Shown: positions 26,345 through 37,200 of the stretch, piece by piece | Numbering within the stretch: the stretch's first letter is position 1 | Layout of the letters: every line of letters starts with the position of its first letter | DNA from: Pratylenchus scribneri | Lineage: Eukaryota; Nematoda; Chromadorea; Rhabditida; Pratylenchidae | Length of the DNA: 64,000 nt | Reading direction: 5' to 3' | NCBI GenBank assembly: GCA_030063045.1 | Contig: JAQSEB010000027.1 | Coordinates: 248,001-312,000, forward strand | Notes under the pieces: model-generated | What the model was told of the DNA's origin: nothing | Databases searched by the model: none | The model's input: the letters and a program-made list of their open reading frames with translations, nothing else | Position numbers and translations under genes: made by a program

Positions 26345-27203
26345 TTTTCGGGAGAATTAGCTTTTATTTATTTATTTCTTTGAATGGATTTGAATCTGAA
26401 TTAATATTAAAATTAATATTTTAATCAAAATTGTATCGTGTAATTGGTTTTGAATAATTTTGAAATGTAATAAAATAAATATATTTCCGAAAAAGGATTT
26501 TTATTTATTATTTATTAATTGAATATTTATTTAATTAATTTCAAAATTTGTCAAAATTTGGGGTCGTTATATTAATAAAAATGCAATTAAAAAAATTAAA
26601 AAATAAATTCAAAAAGAAGAAAAAAAAATAAAAAATAGAATATTGAATTAGATTACAAAAAGGATTTATTTGAAAAGTAATTTCATTTCATGGGCATTAA
26701 AAATTCGGTTCACAGCATTGAATTCAGCAGATTATAAGCATTAAACGAACAATTTTGTGACTAACTGAATGAGCAATCAAATTTTGGGCTTTTTGATTCC
26801 AAGAAACACTTTTATTTAAGTATGAGAATGGTATGGAGGGCTCATTTTTCCTTAAATGAATCATTTCGAATAAAATTGTGCTCAAAAACGGTCGAGCAAT
26901 TTTTGAATTTGGATTTTGGAGAATGAAAAAAAATTTTGACTTTGACCTTTGATCATTTTAATAAAATCAGAAAATGAAATATATTCTTCAAGAAAATTAA
27001 AATTTTACATTTATATAAATTTTCCTGCAAGAATTTCGATATTAATTATAATTTGTTTAAAAAATTAATAGAATCAAATTTTAACAATATATAGATAAAA
27101 AAAAATTTAATTTTGGTTAAAATTAAGGAAAATTTGTAACAAATAATAATATTTTTATACATTAATTTTGTAAACATATTAAAAAGTATATTTTCTTAAT
27201 TAA
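26345..27203. other. Intergenic region, no gene seen
   Basis: A+T-rich spacer between the peptide gene and the Sre-like receptor. It should contain the peptide promoter (right of 26344) and the receptor 3' end (left of 27204). No repeat or coding signal was recognised. Confidence 0.55.
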
Positions 27204-29799
27204 TCATTTCGGCACCATATATGGGGATTTCTTTTCCCAAAGCAGTCGGAGTTGACGAAAATATTCCTCCGTTTCACTATTTCCCCTCATCAACATTTCC
27301 TCGCCTCGAACGCTGGTCAATGACATTGTCCTATTTATATTTGGTTCATTGTTGTTATTTGTAATAGACATTGGCTCAACCCGATTATTGGCAGCTGGAT
27401 AAAAAATCATTTCAAGTAAAGAATGTATTTGACCGCAAAATACAATCAAATTCCGCTTCAAATAGGGATGGAATCTGGTAAAGATGGGAAATTCAATTTT
27501 GTGATAATTTTTTTTCAAAAATGTAAATAAAAACAAAAATTATTGCGCCTATAAAAGCTATAAATATTATCTTATTAGCTCAATAAAAATTAAGAACTAT
27601 AATTTATAGGGACATGATTTTCTAATTTCACTAACTGTTTTTTCCAAATTTATCGTAATTGATATTGTTTTTCATAAATAAATATTAAATTAAAAATTGC
27701 CGTACTTTTCTCACGAAATTTTCCAATAATTCCAATTCATCTAGTACAATTGGATGAAATGAATTATGAACTTACAAAAATGTGATCATATTAGGATTAA
27801 TTTCCTAGGTAAAAGGTACTAATTATTAATGCTTGCCATATCATATTTAGCTAATAAGTTGGAATTGAATGACCAGAAAAGTTTATGCTTAAATTTTGGA
27901 ATATTGTTGGAAATTTTAATTGTTTTGTATTTTACATGTGCAATTTTGTTGTTGTTGTTTTCAAATTTCTGTTTTTAATAAACTTACAAAATCATCAATA
28001 ATTCAATGAGGAAATTTGTTATAGCCACAATGCATATATGCAATTGGCTGATTAATTCATAATGAAATTTAGCCTCAGTCGATTCTGACAATGGGCCAAA
28101 CAATTGAAAATAGCAAAACCAATTTATGAAGGTGCCAATGGCAATGTTGAAGAAATGGATGAGGAGCACTGGGATTAATTGCTTTGCGGTTCGGATATTT
28201 TCGGCCAACTTTGATGGAAAATTGTTCATTTTTATTGATTTGAAAATATTTATTGAATTTTTATTAAGGGAAAAAAAAACTTATAATAATTTTATTGAAA
28301 AATCGGAATTAAAATAAAATCACAGAAATAAAATTATCATAAATAAAAATATTGATTATATATAATTGTCACTTATGTTGGCTTAAAAACGAAAGCTCTG
28401 CTCAATTTTATTCTATTATGTCATTTCTGATCATAATTTTTTAATTTTAATTAATTTCATTATTTATTCTTTTTCTAATTCACTTAAAACCTACAAACTT
28501 AAAATACTGACAACTGATTTATTTTTTCATGGGGGATTCTCAAAAAATATTAGGCTGAAAGCTGGAAAAAGTTCAAAGTTGGAAATAGTCACTGTATTTA
28601 TAACTACTCTACCCTACCTTTTAGCAATGTTTGTGATTTCTTGTTCAAAATTTCCAATTTTTGATTTTTTTCCAACTTTTTTTTATAACAAATAAAATTT
28701 TTTAAACTTGATATCTCTCCGAAAGACTGGCATTCACAATGCGCTTTTTGCAATAAATTCTGTCATTATGTATTCGTAACCAAATAATAATGGCCAATTC
28801 AATGATGGCAAGTAATAGGAGGATGGCAAACAACAAAATGTTCATTAAAGTGGTTGAGGAAGTCTCAGTTGTCTCATAAATATTTGCAATAGTCAATGCA
28901 TTCTTTAATTAATAAGGGAATATAATTAAAATGACTAATTGGAATTTTTTAAGGAAATAAAAATGTAAATATTTTTAAATTAATTAAATCCGAAAAGTAT
29001 AAAATTTAATTTTAAAATTGATAATTAAAATTTAAGAATTTAAAGATTATTACAAATTAAAGAATTTTTTAAATTTTAAATTAAATCAATTCATAAACCC
29101 ATAAAATTTTTTATTTACAATTACAATTATAATTTATTAATAAAATTTTAAATTAATCATAAAATAAAAATTTTATTTTTGAATCATAAAAAGATATTAA
29201 AAAAAGATAAAAATTTATTTTACTAAACTGACCACCAAAATAAACCAAATAATGGAGAAATACGGTCGAGTTGACCATTCGTAGGTTTTAAATTCCAATG
29301 TGGCCCACACTCTTTCAATGACCAAAATGTGGGCCAAAATATTGCGAAAATAGGCGAAATAGGTGAATATAAAAATCAATGTTGGCGTTTGCATCCAAGT
29401 TAAATTGTCCAAATGCAATTTGAGGCCAATGACCACAACTCGAACTATGGGACAAAAAATAATAAATAAAATTATTAATAAATTAAAATATATAAAAATT
29501 TAGGATGAGAATTACTAAAATAATTAATATTCAAAAAATAAAAAATATTAAAAATTAATGTTTATTTAAAATGATTTACCAAAACTTCTGCCAAGAATGC
29601 TGGCACTTTGGCTCAATAAAATGAACTTTAAATTTGGATGCAAAATGCTGGTCCGAAGAATTAGGAAAAAATTCAGCGCTGAAATTGGGCAGGTCAATGC
29701 GAGAATTGTGAACATTTCGGCAAGATTTAGAGAGAGTAGCGAATAATATTGAAGGGAATTCAATGGCATCCCATCCGTCAAATTACCATATAATGGCAT
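27204..29799 (-). CDS. Sre-like seven-helix chemoreceptor, 372 aa
   Basis: Five exons: 29799-29580, 29444-29233, 28902-28708, 28208-27988 and 27474-27204, in one continuous frame to TGA. Hallmarks of the nematode Sre class are visible. ILVIERVWATLEF then KTYEW follows helix 3 (about residues 104-120). SLSERYQLAENIRTAKQLIP crosses the exon 3/4 join (about 203-222). FHPYLKR follows the last helix. The C-terminus ends with EEYFRQLRLLW, matching the conserved YFxxL...W ending. The start MPLYGNLTDGMP carries an N-glycosylation site. A role as a chemosensory receptor is inferred from the family. It is in the same orientation as the other receptors but belongs to a different family from the Srsx-like pair. 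Confidence 0.9.
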
Positions 29800-30808
29800 T
29801 TTTAGAAGAGATAAAAATGTGAAATGTGCTGGAAGAAAATAAAAAAATTTTAATTTCTTTAATTAAAAAATTTAAAATAAAATTTCTTTAGGAATCAAAT
29901 ATCAATAATTCATTAAAAAATAAATGAGCATTGCGGAAGTAAATGTTTAAAAAATTGGCGAATAATTTAAAGAACAAATGAAAATTTAATGAAATATTGA
30001 ATGCGTCTAAAATGTGATTTTTAATTAAATTTTAGGGCAACATATGTTTAATATAATTTCCTAGAATTTTATTATAAATAAATTTGCCTCGGTTTTAAAG
30101 TGGAAATTATGAAAAGAAAATTGACAAAAATGGAACGGATAAGCTATAATTTAGGCTTTAAAGATAGAAATTTTAAAAGTCCATTCTCAAATTATATATT
30201 TTATTTTATGCATCATTTTTCGCAAATTTTAAATTATGAGAAAGAAAAATAATTATTAGAATTATAAATTACTATATTTATCGGTAATCTATATGGAGTT
30301 TTTTCACATCTATATTGTTTTTCCCTAAAATTGGTCATAAAATTCTGACCCCAAAAAAGTACTATTACTTCGTTTTGTAAAAAAATATGAATAATAAAAT
30401 AAAAAAATGTAAAAAATTTTGAATCTGCATTTGGATAAAATATGAGTAACTAAATTGCAGTATAGTATAGATATATTATGTGAAAATAATAATTTTCACT
30501 CTGATAAAAAAAAGTATTTGATAGTTGGATTGACACTATCAAAAAAAAAAATATTTTTAAATAATTACTAGCGAAGAAAATGTCGGGACTGGGCGAGAAA
30601 TAACACCTGCTGCTGTGTCAAATGTTTTTCTGTTTGGAGTTTGGATATCAATATTAAATTATATTTAAAACTAAAATTATGGAGAAAGAAATACCGCGAG
30701 ACTTCTTTTTAATTTGTTTTAGTCAGAAAAGCAGACAATTCTAATTTTTAATTTTACTTAGAATCGGAAGTAAAATTTCCTCTAATGTCTGATCCCCAAA
30801 TTTTGCAT
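29800..30808. other. Intergenic region upstream of the Sre-like gene
   Basis: No gene recognised. The first few hundred bases should hold the promoter of the receptor starting at 29799. The right end abuts the hAT-type insertion, with its left target duplication AACTCAAT at 30809-30816. Confidence 0.55.
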
Positions 30809-30816
30809 AACTCAAT

Positions 30817-31742
30817 CAGGGACGGGCGCAATTGCGTTTTGCGTTTTGCGTTTTTTGCGTTATTTTTGGCCCTTTCGTTGCGTTTTCCGTTTTGCGTAAA
30901 AATGGGAAAATTAACGCAAAAAAAACGCAAAAATGGATAATTTTTAATGGATGAAAGAGGAAAGGAGAAGGAGATAGAATGGAAAGATAAGAGATTGTTT
31001 ATGGAAATTTTTCGCTGCGCGGCCATTTTTGGGCCAAATTTTCCCCTATCGGGGCCATTTTTGGGCCAAATTTTCCCCTATCGGGGCCATTTTTGGACCA
31101 AATTTTCCCCTATCGGGGCCATTTTTGGACCAAATTTTCCCCTATTGGGGCCATTTTTGAGCCAAATTTTCCCCTATCGGGGCCATTTTTGAGCCAAATT
31201 TTCCCCTATCGGGGCCATTTTTGGACCAAATTTTCCCCTATTGGGGCCATCGCGGGCAAAATTTTACGTGGGATCGCAAAATGGTGGTTGTTCTTCCCTC
31301 ATATTGCCGACTATGCTCGGCTTCCAGCCCATTTCCTTACTTAATTCTGGCATTGTGACCTTTAATTCCTCTAAATCTATCTTAATCCCGATTTATCCGG
31401 CTTAATCCCTTGCAAACACTTGATCTCGGGCTTATTATTCCACTTGCCTTCGGCACGCTTCCCCTTGACCTCAGCACCACAATCTTTTAATTCTTGATGG
31501 AAAAATGGAAGAGAATCGAATAAAGAACATTTAAATGATGGAAGACAGTTGAATTATGAAAATTTATTTCTGAATAAAATTTATTTTTTTTTTGAAAATT
31601 GCGTTTTGCGTTTTGCGTTTTGCGTTATTTGCGTTATTTTTAGCCCTTTCGTTGCGTTTTCCGTTTTGCGTAAAATTTTTTTTTGAGATTTTTGCGTTTT
31701 GCGTTTTGCGTTCAACGGCTTTGGCACTTGCGCCCGTCCCTG
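30817..31742. mobile_element. Non-autonomous hAT-type element, 926 bp
   Basis: Terminal inverted repeats CAGGGACGGGCGCAA (30817-30831) and TTGCGCCCGTCCCTG (31728-31742) are perfect. They are flanked by an exact 8-bp target duplication AACTCAAT (30809-30816 and 31743-31750). An 8-bp duplication and CAGGG ends are hAT-superfamily features. Subterminal arrays of GCGTTTTGCG face inwards at both ends, with a shared block around TTTCGTTGCGTTTTCCG. The interior holds a 32-bp array and no transposase. Confidence 0.9.
31010..31250. repeat. 32-bp tandem array inside the hAT-type element
   Basis: About seven copies of a 32-bp unit (GGGGCCATTTTTGGACCAAA then TTTTCCCCTATC). The first copy is of the variant seen at 14225 (CGCTGCGCGGCC). 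Because 32 is not a multiple of three, all frames stay open across the array, which explains the apparent open frames here. Confidence 0.9.
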
Positions 31743-31894
31743 AACTCAATATTGTAAAGGAAGGAAGTACAACATTTTATAATTTATTTATAAAAGAATA
31801 GATTGAATTATCAAATTAAATTAAATTTAACATATATATACCAATTTGAATTGAATTAGGCGAAGATTGAATTTTTTATTTTTATAGCGTTTTC

Positions 31895-32080
31895 CTTTTT
31901 CATTATAAATTTTATAGGAAATCATCGTTGAATTTTCTTTATAAATTTTATAGGAAATCATCGTTGAATTTTCATTATAAATTTTATAGGAAATCATCGT
32001 TGAATTTTCATTATAAATTTTATAGGAAATCATCGTTGAATTTTCTTTATAAATTTTATAGGAAATCATCGTTGAATTTC
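31895..32080. repeat. 36-bp minisatellite, about five copies
   Basis: Five near-identical 36-bp units (AGGAAATCATCGTTGAATTT then TCATTATAAATTTTAT), copies starting at 31921, 31957 and so on. Because the period is a multiple of three, each frame reads as a 12-residue repeat. There is no start context, splice site or flanking coding sequence to suggest translation. Confidence 0.85.
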
Positions 32081-32288
32081 TTAATAAAATGCCCAGATTT
32101 GTTAAATATTTTTCTCGGATTTTGGGATTTAAAAATTGCGAACATTTCTTGTTTGAACATCTTATAATATAAAGCTTTTTTGTGAAGGAATTTTAAATTC
32201 CATTGAAATTCAATGCTCCCTTGATTTCAATTCTATTGAAAATTATGGGTCATTTGTTTGATGGTTATCGGGTCTAATATTTTTTTAT

Positions 32289-32504
32289 ATGGGCAATTTA
32301 TATTTAGAATTAGCAGAATTGATATTTGGAGAAAATTATTCACGTCAAATTGGAGCAAAAAATTTTGTATTAATCAATTTGATAAATATTTCAGTCAGTA
32401 ATTTTTTAGAACAATTGAAGACAAGGAAGAAAATTGGGAAAAGATGGACAAATTATATTTTGATTAAATGGTTGGTAAATTGGCGAAATTATTTTGATAA
32501 TTAA
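32289..32504 (+). CDS. Uncertain short open frame, 71 aa
   Basis: ATG to TAA frame beginning MGNLYLELAELIFGENY, with a basic C-terminal half ending NWRNYFDN. Residue make-up is protein-like for such A+T-rich DNA, but there is no recognised family, no splice signals and no neighbour suggesting a transcript. It could equally be chance or a fragment of an old gene. Confidence 0.2.
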   Translation: MGNLYLELAELIFGENYSRQIGAKNFVLINLINISVSNFLEQLKTRKKIGKRWTNYILIKWLVNWRNYFDN

Positions 32505-32771
32505 ATAAGAAATTTTATTGCTATTTTATCAGAAGAAAATAAATTTTTTCATTTTGAATTCTTGAATTTTTAATAGAAAACATTTTTTATTGAAAAAATA
32601 TAATAATGAGTTTATTTACTATCAAAATCTTTATAAAGGCCATCAATTTATATTTTGATATCAATTTTGGAATATTAAAAAATTATCAAAAGAGTTTAAC
32701 AATCCGATCAAATCCATCATTTTCTTGTTTCTTTGTTGAATGTGGCGGAAGAGAAAGCAGCAGACTGGATA

Positions 32772-33240
32772 CTAGACCCCAACTATAAATGAAATAAAAA
32801 TATAGGTATAAAAAAAAATTGTCTTTCTAACTCACTCTTGCATTTGCGATGTGTACAATGCTCCGCACAATATGGCCCATCAGCGCGGCAACGTTCACCA
32901 ATTTTCTGGCATTTCAGACAACTGAAGCCAAGTTTCACATTTTTCATGCAGGTGCCTTCGGCGGTCTTCATCTGCAAAAAAAAAATGTTGAAGAGCAATT
33001 TTATTTAATTAATTTTATTCTTTTTTATATGTATATTGATTGTTTATTTTTAAATTTTCCGCAAATTTTGACAATTTAATTTATCAATTTTTTAAATATT
33101 TTTTAATCATTTTTAAAACATTTTCATGTATTTTTTTTAGTAAATTTATGCAATTTAAATTATTTTACCTCTTCTATATGCATTACAATTCCATTCTTGC
33201 CAACAGTATTGAATGGATTCCAAACTTGGCGGTCACTCAT
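32772..33240 (-). CDS. Small cysteine-rich protein, 72 aa
   Basis: Three exons: 33240-33169, 32971-32836 and 32782-32772. The start exon encodes MSDRQVWNPFNTVGKNGIVM; the second carries seven cysteines arranged FSCLKCQKIGERCRADGPYC then AEHCTHRKCK, a compact metal-binding-like cluster. The last exon adds IGV and a stop and has a clean acceptor (CATTTATAG). Later acceptors inside the following sequence could give longer tails, so the C-terminus is uncertain. There is no signal peptide, so it is probably intracellular, with zinc binding as the natural guess. I do not recognise the family. Like the peptide gene at 26007 it ends with an 11-nt coding exon. Confidence 0.6.
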
Positions 33241-33321
33241 TATTGTCAAATGAATTCACAAAGTTAAAGAAAATTGAAGCTTTTTTGCTAGTTAATAAAG
33301 AAAGGTAATTTTTGCCCCATT

Positions 33322-33658
33322 TTTTTATCCCAAAAATAGTTTTTGACTTCTAATAAATCAGAAATCGATTTTAGACACTACAAACAATATTCAAATTTGA
33401 ATATCTCATCGAGATGCATCGAACGGTATATAAAATGTCATGGTTTTGGCCCAAAATTAAAATGTAAAGAACCAAAAACTGGAAATATGGCTAAATAGTT
33501 AAATACATTTTAATTTTGAATTTTACCAGATCATGAGAAATTATATATCATCGATGCTTCTCGATGAGATCTACAAATTATTTTATAAGGTTTGTCGAGT
33601 CTTAAACTGGTTTCTGATTTATTAGAAATAAAAAATTATTTTGAGGCGTAAAAAAGTG
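33322..33658. mobile_element. Foldback element between genes
   Basis: Inverted arms: TTCTAATAAATCAGAAATCG at 33348 is mirrored by TTCTGATTTATTAGAA at 33612-33627. Both arms contain the shared core in decayed form (CTCATCGAGATGCATCGAAC near 33405; TCATCGATGCTTCTCGATGA near 33548). It is the same subfamily as the element at 18253. Ends are approximate and no target duplication was identified. Confidence 0.7.
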
Positions 33659-34287
33659 TGTTAACAAATTAATTATAAAATGATATTATATTGTTAATAA
33701 ATTTGAGAACAGGTGGCACTCTGTTCGGAAATTCATCTTGTTGCGAATTATTTTATTGTCAATGATGAAAAAATTTTTAATGGCAAAGGACAAAAATATT
33801 TGCTCAAATTAAGTGGCCATGAATAATGAACATCTCTGTTCTGTTGATTTAGTGCGTTGTGGTTATGTGGATTCGAATAGGACAATAGGTTGACTGGGTA
33901 TGGAGCGCGGCAGATTGGGTGGAAAGAAAACTTTGGATAGATATAAAACGAAAATAAAGTAAACTAACAATAAGAAAAAAAACTTTCGATGACATTTCGC
34001 ATTTCTTCTTTTATGTTTTGCAAATTTCAAATTTAACAAGGAAATCATCAAATCCCATGAAAATGGGCAGAAAATTTCAAAATAGTATAATAAATATTCA
34101 GTCGATATGTTTTTGTATGAATAGCGTATTTTGAATGGAAAGGAAATGATTTTTTCTATGAATTTAATTTCTATTATATACATAAGAATGTAAAAATAAT
34201 TTAAAAATAACAATATAAAAAACAAAAGCAATACTGTTTTATTTTTTACAAATTTATTTTTAATGGGATATATTAAATTGAAATTTA
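33659..34287. other. Spacer and probable 3' untranslated region
   Basis: Downstream of the zinc-finger gene that ends at 34288. A 143-codon minus-strand open frame (33863-34294) overlaps that stop codon and runs through the presumed 3' untranslated region. It is very hydrophobic and A+T-driven and I do not call it a gene. Confidence 0.5.
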
Positions 34288-37200
34288 TTAACAAAAGACA
34301 TATTTCGGAATTTTTCCTCCAATCAGTTCATATTGTCGATTCATCGTTGATGAGCCTGCTGCTTCTGGCCGATGTTCATAATACCAATGTTTTGGTACAA
34401 AATAGCGCCTTTTGAAGCCAACGAAAGATCGATGACCGACTACAGCTCGCTGTTTGGTCCCAATGAACTACAAAATCAAAAATATGAAATTATTGCTGAT
34501 TGCTTAACATAGAGTAAATTTTGATATAAATATAATTATGATATAAAAGAGGGTGGGATAGAACAAACAAACTTTTAATGGGAAGGAGGTGGGCATGGGC
34601 AATAAGTGAGCATTGTAAAATTTATAATTCTACCTCTCCGGTAAGTCAAAAAACTTTTAAGGGAAATTTTAAACTCTGAAAAAATAAATTTAAATCTGAA
34701 CTTAAACCGAACCTATTCTAAACCCAATCCAAACTTATCTTAAACACATGGAGGTTGATTAAGTATAGATTAAGTTATTGACGGCTTTGGGTTTTAAAAA
34801 TAATGGGGGAATAATAAATTTTACGACCCCTCCCCCACCCCACACCCCACTAAAAGTTTTCCATTTTACCAATAATTTATACTACAAAATTATTATTAAA
34901 TAAAAGAAAATCTTACAATAACACGCAAATCATCGGCAGCCATTCTGGCTTCGGTTTCCCGATCTCTGAGTGCATAAATAAAATACAATTGTTGCCACTC
35001 TTCGTGATCATCTTCTATGGGATCCAAAATCTCCACAAATTGCAGATCACCATTTTTATTCCTGCTCCTCTGAAAAGGAAAAATTGTGCCAATTTTCATC
35101 ATTAATTTTTAGAGATAATGACCGGTTTTAATCTTTCTGGTAAAATTTTCGATATTTTTGCGAATCACCTAAATATGGTAATTTTATGCATAGAATACGA
35201 TTTTGACATATATTTTGTCTAATCTGACATTTATTACCAAAAGTTAGGAACTTATATTATAAGAAATAAAAATCAATTTAGGTCTATCAAAATGGATGAT
35301 ATAATCGTATTCTATGCATAAAATATCACTATATATAGATTTATCTAAAAAATTTTTAAAATTTTTTCACCAAAAATGGATACTTCTCTTCCTAACAATG
35401 CCCTATTTTCCATTCAGAAAATAAAGAATTATAATTTCTTTTGATTTAGACTTTGTGATTATTTAATTTTTTGCGATAAAGTGAAAAATGTTTTTAATAA
35501 ACTATTACCTCCAGAAATGATAGTAAAATCTTGGCGCGAAGTGGACGTCCGCTTGCACAATATTTGTTGGATGTTGCCCTGTTTTTTTCAAGATTTTGTA
35601 TTTTTATGATTTTTTAAAATTTAACAAAAATAATTTTTATTAAAATTATAGTATATTTAAAAACGATACCAAATTTGTGTTTGTTTCCGCATGTAATTTT
35701 CCTCCATATAGCCATTCAATATCAAAAAATTTGATATACAGTGGGGGCCCTCCATCAATGGATACTTTTCCTTGCAGGGACATTCGAACTTTGGCTCAAT
35801 GTTAAATCCAATACTGGCCCAATTAATTTGCACATAAATATAGGGATTCATAATGCCACGCTGAATTTTTGAATAGACATTATGTAAATAAATTTTTGTT
35901 AAAATTTTTCTTATTTAAAGATCCATTAAAATTTGAAAATTAATCCACAAATTTCATCAAGCAATCGAGTGGGTATAAATAATTGAACCAACATCAAATA
36001 TCCATTTCATAAAAGCTTCTCTGGTTTTCGGGCGACCGGCTTTACAAAAATGTCTCCCATCAGCATCATTGGCAGCAGCACAAAGATTGCGATCCATGAA
36101 GCCAAGTTTTGAGAGGCTATCGGAAATCCAGTGTACAACCATTTCCATATTACTATTAACGGAAGCACTATTGCTCTCGTCAGCAGCATCACCGCATTCG
36201 CAATTGCGTTTGTATCGCAAAAGCAAAACAACCGGTTTGCATAATCCTTGTGTGCATTGAAATTGGAAGTGGAGAAACATCTAAAATTTATTTTTTTTTT
36301 AAATGTGTATGATTTAATATTAAAATATATAATTTTTTTAATAAAAAATTGGAATGAATTCTTAATGGATCCGGTGCGCGTATTAGAAAATTATTGCAGT
36401 ATAATACATAGATATATAAAAATAAGTGTTAAAACAATTTACATATAGTAGTTTTTTTAGTCAACAGATTGCAATTTTATTTAAAAATACATTATTTGTA
36501 AAAATAAATTGAAAAAATATTTATAAAAAAACTATAAATTATCACTAATTAATTTTTATTTATTTTTTAAATTTTTTCGATTAGTTTTGTATTTTGGATA
36601 AACCCCATGGACCTACACTACAACCCAAAGGACCTACACACTATTTTCATGTTTTCTAGGGATATTATAGGGGCTAGGGATAGGGATGGATGGGAATCTA
36701 GGGAAAAATAATTATCGATCGAAGATCCTTTGGGTGTAGGTCCTTAGGATGCGACATGTATTTTATTGTTTAAAATAATATATTTGGGTTTACCTCCAAA
36801 AATTTGCTGGAAAGTGAAAGCTGATTACAAATCAAAAGCAATAAATCGCTTGAAAAATGAGCGAGATCTATTATTCGCACCGTATCATGATCCGCTTTAG
36901 CAAATCTGAAAATGATGTTGCTTAAGTTTCCTATACTGTATTGATCCGTCCTTATTCATGAATTTTTTTTCTTTTAACATATTCATAATTATTTCTTAAT
37001 TTTAATTAATATACCTTCCATATTAATTTGAATTGTTCTTAAAAACAATAAATAAAATATAGATTAACCGCAGAATTTTTATTTGTTCTCTCAAGCAGAT
37101 GGATTTAAAAACAAATTTCCCGTAGGGAGTTAATGGAATATTTACGGTATATTTTAAATAAATATTATATTTACTTAAAATAAATTCGTAATAAAAATTA

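Noticed and set aside
30947..31344. Open frames reading as Gly/Pro/Phe repeats
   Set aside because: They are translations of the 32-bp tandem array inside the hAT-type element. The period is not a multiple of three, so all frames stay open without selection.
33863..34294. 143-codon minus-strand open frame
   Set aside because: It starts inside the last codons of the zinc-finger gene and runs through its presumed 3' untranslated region. Composition is Phe/Leu/Ile/Lys-heavy as expected from A+T bias, with no splice or family signal.
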